DNA of 64,000 nucleotides from a bacterium (GCA_021777135.1 JAJYDX010000006.1:26454-90453), one strand, 5' to 3'. Positions 35,864 to 45,046 are shown, numbered from the stretch's first letter. The notes: a model not told the origin generated them from the letters alone. Program-made: numbers and translations.

Positions 35864-38844
35864 TGGCAGTTTCGATATCGGACGGCGCAAGTATAGGCGG
35901 CAGCGGATTTGATTATTATTCTCAATCGCAAGGCGGAGATTATTATAACCAGCACGAGCAATCTGCAGGCTTTTGGGCAGGTAAAGGCCTTGAATTTGTA
36001 GGATTAAAAAACGGACAGGTTGTCGATAAAACGGCTATGGACAATTTATCTAAAGGTTTCCGCCCTCAAACCGAAGAAGCACTTGTTTATAACGCCGGGC
36101 GTGAGAACCATCGTTCCAGCTACGATATTGCTTATTCGCCCGATAAATCGGTCTCTATTATGCGAGAATTCATGCCAGAATTTAAAGAAATAATAGATAA
36201 AGCCGTAGAAAGCGCTACCCTCGAAAATGTTAAAAACATCGAAGCAACGCAACTACAAATTCGTGAAACCGTCGGCAGCGAAACGGTAAGAACCCAGACG
36301 GATAATGCGATGATAGCAGTTTTTAAGCACGAAACAACGAGGGGCGACAATCCTGATATGGACTTGCATTACCACGCTGTTTTTATGAATCTAACGCATT
36401 TACCCGAAAAAGACCGATACGGCAACGAATTTAAAGCCATAGAAAATAACAAGATATATAAAAATCAAACCTTAAATTCCAGAGCCTTTACGAATGAATT
36501 AGCTAAAAATCTCGTCGAAGCCGGAATTGCCATAGAAAATACTAAAAACGGCTTCAGGATTCAAGGCGTAACCGATGAAATGATAGCCTTATTTTCTAAG
36601 CGTTCGCAAGAAATGCGCAAGACTTATGACGACCTAAAAAAAAAATACGGCGACACTAAAAGCGACGCAGAGTTAAAAGAAATGGCCGCTTTAGCTACGC
36701 GTCCGGAGAAGAACCTAAACAAAGTTTCATCGGAAAGTAATATTGAAAGCTGGAAAAGTCAAGCCAAAGCGGCGGGTTTCGATATTTTAGAAAGCATTAA
36801 AACTGTTCAAGAGGAAGAGCGTAAAAAAGGCGGTTCCGGCGGCGATTTAGTTAAAGGCGGTAATAAAATGAATGCTGGAGAAGCCTTGTCTGCCGCCTTT
36901 TTAGATTTAACCCAGCGGGAAGCTGTTTTATCTAAAAATGAACTATTCAGCAAAGCCCTTGAATACAGCGTCGGATATGCCCGGCTTTCAGATATTGAAC
37001 ATGCTGCGCTAAGGCTCAAAGAAAGCGGTCAATTAATCGAAAAAGCCGGAAATTTTACGTCTAAAGAAATTATAGAAGCGCAAAAATATATTGAAAGAAC
37101 CGAAAAGGCAGGAGTAGGCGCCGTGAGTTCTATTGCCCAATCGGACGAACAAATCCAAAATGCGATAAATCAACACGAAGCCAAATCTGACTTTAGTTTT
37201 CACAGCGAACAAATAGCCGGTATTAATAATATCCTAAAATCAGTTGACAGGTATCAAAACGTCCAGGGCGTAGCCGGAGCTGGTAAAACCGATATGCTCG
37301 ATATTATTAACAAAGTCGCAAAAGCAAACGGATTTAACGTCGTTGCAATTAGTTTTCAAGGAAATGCTGCAAATGAAATGGCTCAATCTATTAATTCCGA
37401 AGCTCACACTATAGAGAGCTTTAAAAGTATAACTTTAAAACAAAACGACGTCGTAATAAACGACGAAGCGTCGATGACTTCCTTGCGCGATATGAAAGCT
37501 ATCGTCGAAAAAGTCGAAGCAGCAGGCGCAAGGTTAATTAATGTCGGCGATAAAAACCAGATTTTAAGTATTGGTGCCGGTAAAATATTCGAAGAAAGTC
37601 AAAAATTCGGACTTACGCAAACGGAGCTTAAAATCTCGATAAGACAAAGAGACCCCTTTTATCGCTCCGTAGTCCAAGACTTAAACGATAAAAAATTCGA
37701 CAAGGCCTTTAATAAAATGGATAAAGCAGGAAAAATCGTAGAAGCGCAAAGCGAACACGTAAGGAGACAGGAAACCCTTAAAGCTTACAACGATATGAAA
37801 CTTAAGATTAAAGATACCGGAATCGTTACGATTTTGCGCAAGGACAGAGATTTTTATAACAAAGAAATTCGCAATGCGGAAATTAAAAACGGAAATATCA
37901 AAAACCTTAATACTTTTACTATTAAAGAAAACCTTAACCTATCTCCCACGCAGCTAAGAAATGCCGCAAATTACAAAGCCAGAGATTTGATTTTTTTAAA
38001 AAAAGGCGTGGAAGGAATCGGCAAGGCGGGAGCGGAATTCCGCATTACGGAGATAGACGCCCAAAATAACACTTTAAAAGTTGAAAACGTTAAATCCGTT
38101 TCTTATGCCTTGCCGAGCGCTTTCTCCTCTCATACGTCCTCTATGCAAGACCATACAGTCGCAAAGGAAACGGTCGTCGGTAAGAATTCTACTTTAATTC
38201 ATTCGTCCTCGATGTCCGACGTCGTCCAGCATGGCAACTATATGAACGTTTCAGGTATATCAGTCGTAAAAACTACAGTTGAATTAAATTTAAAAGATAA
38301 AAATTTAACGGATAAAATAGGCGGGGTCTTTCGCGAAAGCCAAAGAGAATTCGGAACAAATGAAGAAATCCGTATTACGAAAAACGACAATAAATACGCC
38401 GTAAAAAACGGACAAACAGGCGTTATAACCAGTATTAAAAACGATTTAGTTACGGTTAAGTTTAAAGATAAAACGAAAACTTTGAATATGAAAGAATTTA
38501 ATCATATCGACTATGCTTACGCTTCGACGGTAAATGGCTTTCAAGGCGGGAAAAGAGACGGAATCATCGCCGACATCGTTTCTAAGCATGCAACTAAAAA
38601 CAATACTTATGTTGCTGTTACCAGAGGCGTAAACGATTTTAGGGTTATAACGGACAATAAAGAAGCCTTAAGAGAAAACGCTAAAGAAACCCAGATTAAA
38701 ACAAGTGTTTCCGATATGCGTTCAAGGTCCGACGTCCGCGCCGTTCGTCAGGTAGTAAGACAAACGGAGCAAAAAAGAGGCGGCGGACAAGCGCAGGCGG
38801 TAAGAACAAATTCGGTCACGCCTTCCGGACCGGGCGGCAGATAA
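35863..38844 (+). CDS. MobF-family relaxase-helicase (TrwC/TraI type)
   Basis: 993 residues. Relaxase domain: paired tyrosines Y18-Y19 and Y27-Y28 (FDYYSQSQGGDYYNQ), SPDKSVSIM, and the HUH-like metal motif in MDLHYHAVFMN (about 166-176). Helicase domain: Walker A GVAGAGKTDML (about 466-476), Walker B VVINDEASM, INVGDKNQ, and late motifs YASTVNGFQGGKRD and TYVAVTRG. It nicks at oriT, stays bound to the strand and unwinds it. The C-terminus is Arg/Gly-rich. Together with the coupling protein it makes element B mobilisable. Confidence 0.92.
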   Translation: MAVSISDGASIGGSGFDYYSQSQGGDYYNQHEQSAGFWAGKGLEFVGLKNGQVVDKTAMDNLSKGFRPQTEEALVYNAGRENHRSSYDIAYSPDKSVSIMREFMPEFKEIIDKAVESATLENVKNIEATQLQIRETVGSETVRTQTDNAMIAVFKHETTRGDNPDMDLHYHAVFMNLTHLPEKDRYGNEFKAIENNKIYKNQTLNSRAFTNELAKNLVEAGIAIENTKNGFRIQGVTDEMIALFSKRSQEMRKTYDDLKKKYGDTKSDAELKEMAALATRPEKNLNKVSSESNIESWKSQAKAAGFDILESIKTVQEEERKKGGSGGDLVKGGNKMNAGEALSAAFLDLTQREAVLSKNELFSKALEYSVGYARLSDIEHAALRLKESGQLIEKAGNFTSKEIIEAQKYIERTEKAGVGAVSSIAQSDEQIQNAINQHEAKSDFSFHSEQIAGINNILKSVDRYQNVQGVAGAGKTDMLDIINKVAKANGFNVVAISFQGNAANEMAQSINSEAHTIESFKSITLKQNDVVINDEASMTSLRDMKAIVEKVEAAGARLINVGDKNQILSIGAGKIFEESQKFGLTQTELKISIRQRDPFYRSVVQDLNDKKFDKAFNKMDKAGKIVEAQSEHVRRQETLKAYNDMKLKIKDTGIVTILRKDRDFYNKEIRNAEIKNGNIKNLNTFTIKENLNLSPTQLRNAANYKARDLIFLKKGVEGIGKAGAEFRITEIDAQNNTLKVENVKSVSYALPSAFSSHTSSMQDHTVAKETVVGKNSTLIHSSSMSDVVQHGNYMNVSGISVVKTTVELNLKDKNLTDKIGGVFRESQREFGTNEEIRITKNDNKYAVKNGQTGVITSIKNDLVTVKFKDKTKTLNMKEFNHIDYAYASTVNGFQGGKRDGIIADIVSKHATKNNTYVAVTRGVNDFRVITDNKEALRENAKETQIKTSVSDMRSRSDVRAVRQVVRQTEQKRGGGQAQAVRTNSVTPSGPGGR

Positions 38845-38850
38845 TTAATC

Positions 38851-38863
38851 AAATTAGCTATAT
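38851..38863 (+). promoter_or_regulatory. AAATTAGCTATAT motif, copy 3
   Basis: Exact copy, 7 nt after the relaxase stop and 18 nt before ATG 38882, at the start of the exported-protein cluster. Confidence 0.6.
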
Positions 38864-38881
38864 AAAAAGAGGTGATATTTT

Positions 38882-39763
38882 ATGATTAAAAAAGTTTTTA
38901 TTTTATTATTCATGTTAGTTTTGTTTTTCAATGTTAGAGCCTATGCCCTTTCTGTCGGCACGGCGGCTAATTCAAACCTTGAGGTTGCGTTAAACAGGGC
39001 CTTAAACGAGAAAAAAACTATTTCCAATACTTATCATATAAATAAAGAAATATCTGTTTATGCGCTATATTTACCGTTTTTGGCTTACTTAGAATCTCAT
39101 AATCCGGCATTTGAAAAATGTAAAGTTGTAACTAACCCTAAAACGTTGAATTATTTTTTATCGTCCGACGCCGGTATTAATACTCCTTTCGGCATAAACA
39201 CTTATGCCGTAGATTTATTTCAAAAGAAAGCCGAATTCGGTATGCGGAATAAAATGCTGTCTCAAAAGAAAACCAAAAAATATATGTTGTGTGTTGCCGG
39301 CTACGGATTAATAATTTCGCAAGCTTTTAAAAACTTTAATAATTCATTACAGAGCGGCGCCGGGCAAGTTCTTTCAAACGATGTATATCATGTAAATAAT
39401 AATAATTTTTATAATATGATAGCCCAAAGCCTTTATAACGCAATAATAAGCCAGGGCGGGCGCATTAAAGCGGAATATCGGATAATAAGGCAAGAAATTA
39501 AAAATTCGCAATGCGTCTATTATGGTAAAAGTTTAAAATGCGGCGGGGTTTATCTTAATATGGAATCCTACACCGTGATGTCGTTTGGCGGACTCGACTG
39601 GTTCAATCCGCAGACGGATTTTGGCGGTCAAAACGATATTATCGAAATTGGTTATAACAAAGACAGCGAAACCGGCCTAAACCTGGATAAAAGTCTTGCG
39701 ATTAAGCACTTGGACGAAAACTCGAACAATCTGACAAACGATTTGTTAAATTCAATTTTCTAA
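38882..39763 (+). CDS. Exported protein of unknown family
   Basis: 293 residues. A clear Sec signal peptide (KKVFILLFMLVLFFNVRAYA, cut near residue 22). The mature part is Asn- and Tyr-rich, with one likely disulfide near the C-terminus (NSQCVYYGKSLKCGG). GAGGTG lies before ATG 38882. Not recognised. First gene of a run of exported products after the relaxase; the same N/Y/K-rich style recurs in the proteins at 40298 and 42218, suggesting one surface or periplasmic assembly. Confidence 0.6.
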   Translation: MIKKVFILLFMLVLFFNVRAYALSVGTAANSNLEVALNRALNEKKTISNTYHINKEISVYALYLPFLAYLESHNPAFEKCKVVTNPKTLNYFLSSDAGINTPFGINTYAVDLFQKKAEFGMRNKMLSQKKTKKYMLCVAGYGLIISQAFKNFNNSLQSGAGQVLSNDVYHVNNNNFYNMIAQSLYNAIISQGGRIKAEYRIIRQEIKNSQCVYYGKSLKCGGVYLNMESYTVMSFGGLDWFNPQTDFGGQNDIIEIGYNKDSETGLNLDKSLAIKHLDENSNNLTNDLLNSIF

Positions 39764-39783
39764 TAAAAAAAGGAGAAAAAGCC

Positions 39784-40047
39784 ATGAAAAACTTTTTATC
39801 GAAACTTATGTTATTAACGATTCCGTTGTTTATTTTTATCATCTACTTAGTTATTCACAACCAGCATAAGGTAAACGTTAAAATAGCAAAGCAAACCAAA
39901 ACGTTTAATCGGCAGTTTAACAGCTTTAATTCTGCGTTTGGAGACAATAACTCAAGCCAAAAACGCAATGCGAATTTAAGCCCAAGAAACGCTATAAAAA
40001 ACAATAATCAGTTAAACAAAAACATTAATACCCACGTTAAATTTTAA
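39784..40047 (+). CDS. Small single-pass membrane protein
   Basis: 87 residues, AAGGAG before ATG 39784. An N-terminal anchor (LLTIPLFIFIIYLVIHNQHK, about 11-30) is followed by an Asn/Gln-rich soluble tail (SFNSAFGDNNSSQKRN). Topology is reminiscent of small conjugation channel subunits, but no family is recognised. Confidence 0.5.
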   Translation: MKNFLSKLMLLTIPLFIFIIYLVIHNQHKVNVKIAKQTKTFNRQFNSFNSAFGDNNSSQKRNANLSPRNAIKNNNQLNKNINTHVKF

Positions 40048-40066
40048 ATTCTAAAATGAGGAAATT

Positions 40067-40255
40067 ATGAAAACAAAATATCCTAAAAAAGACAAAAACG
40101 TATCGGTAAGAATACCTATACCGCTATTCGAACAATACCGGCAGGCGCGGGGAAAAGCGAAGAAATTAGGCATAAAGTTAAATATGAGCGATACCATAAG
40201 AACCGGTGTTGAGGAATATATAGAAAAAATTCGCAATGCGGAATTTGTTATGTAA
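40067..40255 (+). CDS. Ribbon-helix-helix protein
   Basis: 62 residues. KNVSVRIPIPLFEQYRQARG, then LNMSDTIRTGVEEYIEKI, is a CopG/Arc-like RHH fold. Probably a dimeric repressor. Copy 4 of the shared motif overlaps its stop codon and leads to the next gene, which is a possible target. Confidence 0.65.
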   Translation: MKTKYPKKDKNVSVRIPIPLFEQYRQARGKAKKLGIKLNMSDTIRTGVEEYIEKIRNAEFVM

Positions 40256-40266
40256 ATTAGCTATAA
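40254..40266 (+). promoter_or_regulatory. AAATTAGCTATAA motif, copy 4
   Basis: Exact 11-mer; continues to read TATAAT, a perfect -10 box, 32-45 nt before ATG 40298. Confidence 0.65.
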
Positions 40267-40297
40267 TTATTAATATTAATTAAAAAACGGAGGAAAA

Positions 40298-42199
40298 ATG
40301 AAAAAATTAATTTTATTTTTTGCATTTATGTTTTTAACTTTTTCTGCAACATCTACACAAGCTTTTGCATCGTATTATACGATAACAAAGACCTATACTT
40401 TTTCTCAATATAAAAAGGCTGCTGATTATATCGCAAAAAAAGCAGGAATGAAAGTGATATTTTTGAGTAAGCCATATAATTTATTGAATTACCGTACTTG
40501 CGAATTCCAAGCAATGCACGGTTATCCTGTGCAAGCCCAAGCTTGCAATCTTATATATTATAATTCTTCATGGTTTTACAGAAATAAAATGAAAACAAGA
40601 AATGTCGTATATCCGCAACCTACACAAACGACGTATAAATATATGCTGCTACAGTTTTTAGCTAATCAAACTCTTTCTATACATAATAATAAAGTTTTTG
40701 TATTTAATAGAAATACGAATGCCGGTTTTAAAAAACTTTTTCGTTATATGGCTTATGGCGTAATAGAAAAAATGAGCAGGGCGGGATTTAAATTAGAAAT
40801 CCCATTTAAAAAATCAGGCTATAATGAAAGCAGCGAAGTTCGTGTTTTACCTTATCATGAATTTAAAAGCGTCCTTAAATATAACGATTTCAACCCTGCT
40901 ACTAAGCTTGGTTATAATAAGGCAAACACATCAAAAAATAAATTATTTAAAGACGAATTAAAGCATTATATTAACTTTGCCGTCGTAGATTTGCAAAAAT
41001 TCCAAAATATTACTGCAAGCGAAAATACATATGGACTGTCTAAACAAGGTCTTGAATCGCTAATCTTTAGCGTTGTAAACCCGCAAAGTTTTTATGACCC
41101 AGCTGTTTCATACCTTAAAGAAATTCCGTCAAGGTTTGGTTCCATGGACATCAACGGCCTTGCAAACGCCTATACTGGGATGGCAGGCGTAAACTTTATA
41201 AGCGCAGCTACTATTGCCACTCTCGCCGAACAGGCGACTGCCCTTTCTAATATGAATAATCAAATAAACGGCTCTCTTAATTCAATTATTACGAAAGTCG
41301 GCGCTATGGGTTCAAATCGTCAGGTGGTGTATAGTTTAGTTGCCGATTATTATACGCAAGGCTTGGTTTCGAGATACGGCGATTTAAAAACGAGCTTTTT
41401 AAAAGATATGGGTGTACCGGCCAATCTTGACGTAAGCTATAATACCATACTTTATAATTCTAATTTATTCCTCGGTAAAATAAATGAAAGCCCCTCTAAT
41501 TTAATACGATTCCATAAATTGTTCAATCGCGATTTTAATAAAAAATTTAGTAAAAAACAGTTATATATTCCTTTCAACTCCATAAGACACATAGAAGGGG
41601 CTGTCGGTGCGGGGGTAGCGGCGTTTAATAGCGGAACGACCGCAGGCAGGGTGCCGATATCCCTTATTAATCTTAATTACTCTGCCGTATTATACGTTGC
41701 TAAACTTGCCGATTATCCTGTCATAGACGCTAAATCGGTTAATTTTTATAGCTTTGTATATTATCTTTTGCGCAATATATATTTTTCTAAATCGAAATTT
41801 AGGAAAAAGACGTCCGAGAAACTTTTAAAGTTAATCGTATTTAAACAATTTAATAAAGCGGTTGCGGTATTTAATAGTATTCCGGTGCCGGTAGTTTTGA
41901 CTCAAAACGGAAACAAAATACGGCAGGCGCTTTACGATATTAATGCTAATCATCTAACCGCCGCAAAAAACATCATAGAAAGCATAGGTTCATATTCTTG
42001 GTTTTTTAATAACCAAGAGGCGGTATTCGTTAATGAATCTAAAAAGACATCAAAACAATTAAGAACATTTCGCGACCTTTATATGCTATATTTGTGCCAA
42101 AAATATAAAGACCTTAAAACTCAAGGGGAACCTTGGAACAAACTGAAAGAAAAAGGAATCGTCCGCCGCTTGCGAAACCTTAAAAATAATAATGTTTAA
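40298..42199 (+). CDS. Large exported protein of unknown family
   Basis: 633 residues, GGAGG before ATG 40298. Signal peptide about 1-24 (FAFMFLTFSATSTQAFAS). The mature region starts with repeated Tyr/Lys segments and one likely disulfide (YRTCEFQAMHG...AQACNLIYY). A less charged middle (about 285-350, NGLANAYTGMAGVNFISAAT) could be membrane-interacting. Helical C-terminal 200 residues. Nothing recognised. Largest product of the exported cluster, hence a candidate structural or adhesive component. Confidence 0.6.
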   Translation: MKKLILFFAFMFLTFSATSTQAFASYYTITKTYTFSQYKKAADYIAKKAGMKVIFLSKPYNLLNYRTCEFQAMHGYPVQAQACNLIYYNSSWFYRNKMKTRNVVYPQPTQTTYKYMLLQFLANQTLSIHNNKVFVFNRNTNAGFKKLFRYMAYGVIEKMSRAGFKLEIPFKKSGYNESSEVRVLPYHEFKSVLKYNDFNPATKLGYNKANTSKNKLFKDELKHYINFAVVDLQKFQNITASENTYGLSKQGLESLIFSVVNPQSFYDPAVSYLKEIPSRFGSMDINGLANAYTGMAGVNFISAATIATLAEQATALSNMNNQINGSLNSIITKVGAMGSNRQVVYSLVADYYTQGLVSRYGDLKTSFLKDMGVPANLDVSYNTILYNSNLFLGKINESPSNLIRFHKLFNRDFNKKFSKKQLYIPFNSIRHIEGAVGAGVAAFNSGTTAGRVPISLINLNYSAVLYVAKLADYPVIDAKSVNFYSFVYYLLRNIYFSKSKFRKKTSEKLLKLIVFKQFNKAVAVFNSIPVPVVLTQNGNKIRQALYDINANHLTAAKNIIESIGSYSWFFNNQEAVFVNESKKTSKQLRTFRDLYMLYLCQKYKDLKTQGEPWNKLKEKGIVRRLRNLKNNNV

Positions 42200-42217
42200 T
42201 TTTAAAAAGGAGAAACT

Positions 42218-43237
42218 ATGAAAAATTTTTTTGTTTTAATCTTATTTACGCTTGCCTTTTTGCCAGCGCAGGTGTTTGCGGACAACGCTTCTATCGTAAA
42301 AAGTATCGTTTCTCATCCTGTTGCCTTCCAAGAGCTTAAAACGCTTAATTATCTTGTTTTTATGCAAAAAGCCACTTTTACCGTTAAGGATTTAAGAGGA
42401 CTCTTAAGGAATTATGCCGGTTCTTCCGCTTATGCGTCGTCATCGGCAGGCGGGGGCAGTTTTAATTCCATAGGCGGCTCCGGAGCGGCGGCTAAAAATC
42501 CGAATCCGCATTGCGTTTCTTATCAATTTTTACTTGGTAAAAAAGGAATCGTAAAAGAAAAAATCAATACTTTATGTTTATCAAGGGTTTATTACGGCTC
42601 AAGAAACTGGTATGGAGCGTGGGTTAAAAACTATCTTAATTTGTCCCCTGCTTTACCTAAACGGCAAAAAGCCCTTGCTAAATTTGTCTATAAGGTTCTT
42701 AAAACTTTTCCCTCGGTTTCTCAAAATATCAACAAACAAGGCAGACACTATCAAACCTCTCTTTATATTGCAGCTGCAAGGGGAGAATCTTACGTAGTAT
42801 ATGACTTACTGAACGACTGCAATATTAACCCAGCCATAACATCTTACTCAGTCGGTAATGTCGCTTCTAATAGTGAGGGCGGTGCTTTGCCGTATCTAAA
42901 TAATTATCAATATATTTGGACTTCTTACTTCCATAAAAGCGGTCCGGCATACGCGGAATATAAATATTATACCTGGACGACAAATAACGTATATCCGATA
43001 ATGGTCTATTCAAGAAACGTCCCCAAGCCTTCGGCTTTTGATGTTGCATTGAGAACGAAATTAAAAAAAATTACGGAATATTTTCTTTATGGTATTAACG
43101 GGACTTTTTATACTGTTTTTAGCAGGAAATACAGTCAAGTTGATTGGCTCAAAGAAAAGCATAAACCGGCTTACTATAAACACCCGTTTAATATTAAGAG
43201 AAATCCATATTTAAAATATAAGCCTGTCTGCAAATAA
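42218..43237 (+). CDS. Exported protein with ankyrin-like segments
   Basis: 339 residues, AAGGAG before ATG 42218. Signal peptide about 1-21 (LILFTLAFLPAQVFA). A Gly/Ser-rich linker lies at about 67-90. RHYQTSLYIAAARGESYVVY, then DLLNDCNINP, and later SAFDVALRTKLKKITEYFL resemble isolated ankyrin repeats. Three or four cysteines suggest periplasmic disulfides. Follows the 633-residue protein by 18 nt, same transcript. Confidence 0.55.
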   Translation: MKNFFVLILFTLAFLPAQVFADNASIVKSIVSHPVAFQELKTLNYLVFMQKATFTVKDLRGLLRNYAGSSAYASSSAGGGSFNSIGGSGAAAKNPNPHCVSYQFLLGKKGIVKEKINTLCLSRVYYGSRNWYGAWVKNYLNLSPALPKRQKALAKFVYKVLKTFPSVSQNINKQGRHYQTSLYIAAARGESYVVYDLLNDCNINPAITSYSVGNVASNSEGGALPYLNNYQYIWTSYFHKSGPAYAEYKYYTWTTNNVYPIMVYSRNVPKPSAFDVALRTKLKKITEYFLYGINGTFYTVFSRKYSQVDWLKEKHKPAYYKHPFNIKRNPYLKYKPVCK

Positions 43238-43261
43238 CATTCCAGTAAAACTCTGAATTAA

Positions 43262-43284
43262 AACCCCTGCATAAAGCGGGGGTT
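43262..43284 (+). terminator. Probable terminator hairpin
   Basis: AACCCCTGC-ATAAA-GCGGGGGTT, 9 bp with one G-T pair, 24 nt after the stop at 43237. Only a short T-rich tail follows (CTTAATT), so termination may be partial. The rest of 43285-43440 holds no gene. Confidence 0.55.
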
Positions 43285-43440
43285 CTTAATTACCCCTAAA
43301 ACCTTTTTAAAAGGCTTTTAAAACATTTAATAGTTTTATACCAGTTTCTTTTTTTCGTGCCTTTAAAACCCCTTTCCGTTCATTTTTTTTAAAGTAAAAA
43401 TATTCCTTTCTAATTTCCGGCCATACGTCATAATTTTTCC

Positions 43441-43451
43441 AAATTAGCTAT
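43441..43451 (+). promoter_or_regulatory. AAATTAGCTAT motif, copy 5
   Basis: Exact 11-mer, continuing TAAAGTATAA; 30 nt before ATG 43481. Confidence 0.6.
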
Positions 43452-43480
43452 TAAAGTATAAACACAAAAAAGGAGAAATT

Positions 43481-43759
43481 ATGGACATTAACAATTCAAA
43501 ATTTTGTTACCACTGCGGCTTTATAACCGATTCCTACCGTTGTCCTATTTGCGGTTCCTCTAACAGTTTGCGCCCTCTAAAATTTTATTTGTCAGGACAG
43601 GCAAACATTCCGGACCGGCTTTATCATATGCGGTTAGACCAATGCGATAACCATATCCATATTTCAAACTTCAGGATATGCGACTACTGTTTTGCGATTC
43701 TCAAAAGCAACGAAAAATGCGACTGCTTGTCGCATGAATCGGCGGGAGGTAAGCCATAA
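43481..43759 (+). CDS. Small protein with two or three zinc-binding cysteine sets
   Basis: 92 residues, AAGGAG before ATG 43481. CYHCGF, CPICGS and CDYCFAIL form CxxC knuckles, with CDC near the end. Likely a zinc ribbon/rubredoxin-type cytoplasmic protein. Its stop overlaps the AUA start of the following exported-protein gene (ATAA), implying coupled translation. Confidence 0.6.
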   Translation: MDINNSKFCYHCGFITDSYRCPICGSSNSLRPLKFYLSGQANIPDRLYHMRLDQCDNHIHISNFRICDYCFAILKSNEKCDCLSHESAGGKP

Positions 43760-44055
43760 AAAAGATTTTAGTTTCATTTTTTCTATTTTTATTAATTCCG
43801 GCAAATGCTTACGCTATTAACATATATACAACTCAGGCTAATTTATTTAGACCTGACAAAAATATAACGGTTCTAATACCCGCCGTTAAAGTTAAAAACA
43901 GTCAAGAAAGACAAAACCGTTGTATGAAAATCAAAAAACTCGGTAAGAAAATAAACGACATTAATAAGTTTTTATGCCGCCGGCAGTTTAGCGCTTATGT
44001 TTTAAACCAGTTAGGATTTTATGTTTACATCAATTTCATAAGATTAAAATTCTAA
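43756..44055 (+). CDS. Small exported protein with a probable AUA start codon
   Basis: 99 residues if ATA 43756 initiates. GGGAGGT lies 5 nt upstream, and the frame at once encodes a signal peptide (KKILVSFFLFLLIPANAYA) with a good cleavage site, then a basic mature region with two cysteines (QNRCMKIKKLG, NKFLCRRQF). No ATG, GTG or TTG is available before residue about 58. The ATA overlaps the upstream stop as ATAA, mimicking the usual ATGA overlap. Either a rare non-AUG start or a gene with a mutated start. Function unknown. Confidence 0.55.
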   Translation: MKKILVSFFLFLLIPANAYAINIYTTQANLFRPDKNITVLIPAVKVKNSQERQNRCMKIKKLGKKINDINKFLCRRQFSAYVLNQLGFYVYINFIRLKF

Positions 44056-44066
44056 ATTAGCTATAT
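44054..44066 (+). promoter_or_regulatory. AAATTAGCTATAT motif, copy 6
   Basis: Exact copy overlapping the preceding stop; 55 nt before the lipoprotein gene at 44121. Confidence 0.6.
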
Positions 44067-44120
44067 TAACAGAAGCAAAAAACAAAATTAACAATTTTAA
44101 AAAGTCAAGGAGGCTTTATT

Positions 44121-44345
44121 ATGAAAAAGAAAATCAAAAGAGTAATTTTAATCGGCTTAGGAATCGCGGGCGTAGCTTTTAGTTTAGCAGGTTGCGCGGC
44201 AGGCGGCAGAGCTATTCCGCAAGGACGCCAATTCGAGCCGTATATCCCAAGCTCAATGCATATTCCGGCACCCGCTCCAGCTCCGACTTTAAACCCTCAG
44301 CAAGCGCAAACGATTAAAACTATCGAGCAAGCAACTAAACCTTAA
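44121..44345 (+). CDS. Small proline-rich lipoprotein
   Basis: 74 residues, AGGAGG before ATG 44121. A lipoprotein signal with lipobox LAGC (Cys about 25) leads to a short mature chain rich in Pro/Ala (HIPAPAPAPTLNPQQA). Size and style recall VirB7-like or entry-exclusion lipoproteins of conjugation systems, but that is only analogy. Confidence 0.65.
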   Translation: MKKKIKRVILIGLGIAGVAFSLAGCAAGGRAIPQGRQFEPYIPSSMHIPAPAPAPTLNPQQAQTIKTIEQATKP

Positions 44346-44403
44346 TCATTTAATCTAACCGCCCGCCCTAACTGGCGAGCATTTAAAAAAGGAGTAATTT
44401 ATT

Positions 44404-44616
44404 ATGGCAAAATTCAAATTAAAAAGCGCTAAATTCGTAAAACTTCCTGAAAAATACCACATCGAGCATGAGACCGATAAAGGCATACTTATATCAGACG
44501 GCGAAGACGGAGAATGGTTCCCGAAGAAAGGCGTTAGGGTTGTTGACGGCGGCGGCATCGAAGTAGCCGACTGGCTTTTGTCCAAAAGCGACCTGCTTTC
44601 GGATATTGAATTTTAA
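44404..44616 (+). CDS. Hypothetical small soluble protein
   Basis: 70 residues, AAGGAG before ATG 44404. Beta-rich and acidic (YHIEHETDKGILISDGEDGE, then WFPKKGVRVVDGG). No signal peptide. Lies between two lipoprotein genes. Not recognised. Confidence 0.55.
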   Translation: MAKFKLKSAKFVKLPEKYHIEHETDKGILISDGEDGEWFPKKGVRVVDGGGIEVADWLLSKSDLLSDIEF

Positions 44617-44640
44617 AAAAACTTTTAAAGGAGAAAGACC

Positions 44641-45006
44641 ATGAAAAAAAGAAACTTATTATTAATTGCTTTCAGTATTATCGGTCTTGCAGTAGCCGTC
44701 TCAGGTTGCGGAATTGCCAATACTAATACTCGCACAACAGGAACGGCGCAGGCTATCCAAAAGTCTAAAATCAAGATAGGAATGTCAGAAATTGCGTTTA
44801 TGCGTAAGTTTGGTAATCCGACAAGAGTCATTAAAGTCGACAGAGCGTATTCGAAATTTAGGTCGAGAGAATATACCGTATTCCTGTATTGCCTATCCAG
44901 GACAAGCCGGGCGCATTATTTATTTAATCTGATAAATAAAAAATCCGTCAAAAACACCTGCAAGAGCTTTTATTTTTGGCGTAATAAACTAGTAAAAATC
45001 AATTAA
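44641..45006 (+). CDS. Lipoprotein with BamE/SmpA-like segment
   Basis: 121 residues, AAAGGAG before ATG 44641. Lipobox VSGC (Cys about 23). IKIGMSEIAFMRKFGNPTRV matches the recurrent G-M-x-x-x-x-V-x-x-x-x-G-x-P pattern of BamE/SmpA/OmlA folds, here with a basic C-terminus. Outer-membrane attached by expectation. Last gene of the exported cluster, followed by a bidirectional terminator. Confidence 0.6.
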   Translation: MKKRNLLLIAFSIIGLAVAVSGCGIANTNTRTTGTAQAIQKSKIKIGMSEIAFMRKFGNPTRVIKVDRAYSKFRSREYTVFLYCLSRTSRAHYLFNLINKKSVKNTCKSFYFWRNKLVKIN

Positions 45007-45015
45007 TGCCATTCC

Positions 45016-45046
45016 AAGGCGGGTCTAAAAGCCCGCCTTTATTTTT
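45016..45046. terminator. Bidirectional intrinsic terminator
   Basis: AAGGCGGG-TCTAAAAG-CCCGCCTT followed by TATTTTT, between convergent genes at 44641 and 45039. Confidence 0.85.
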
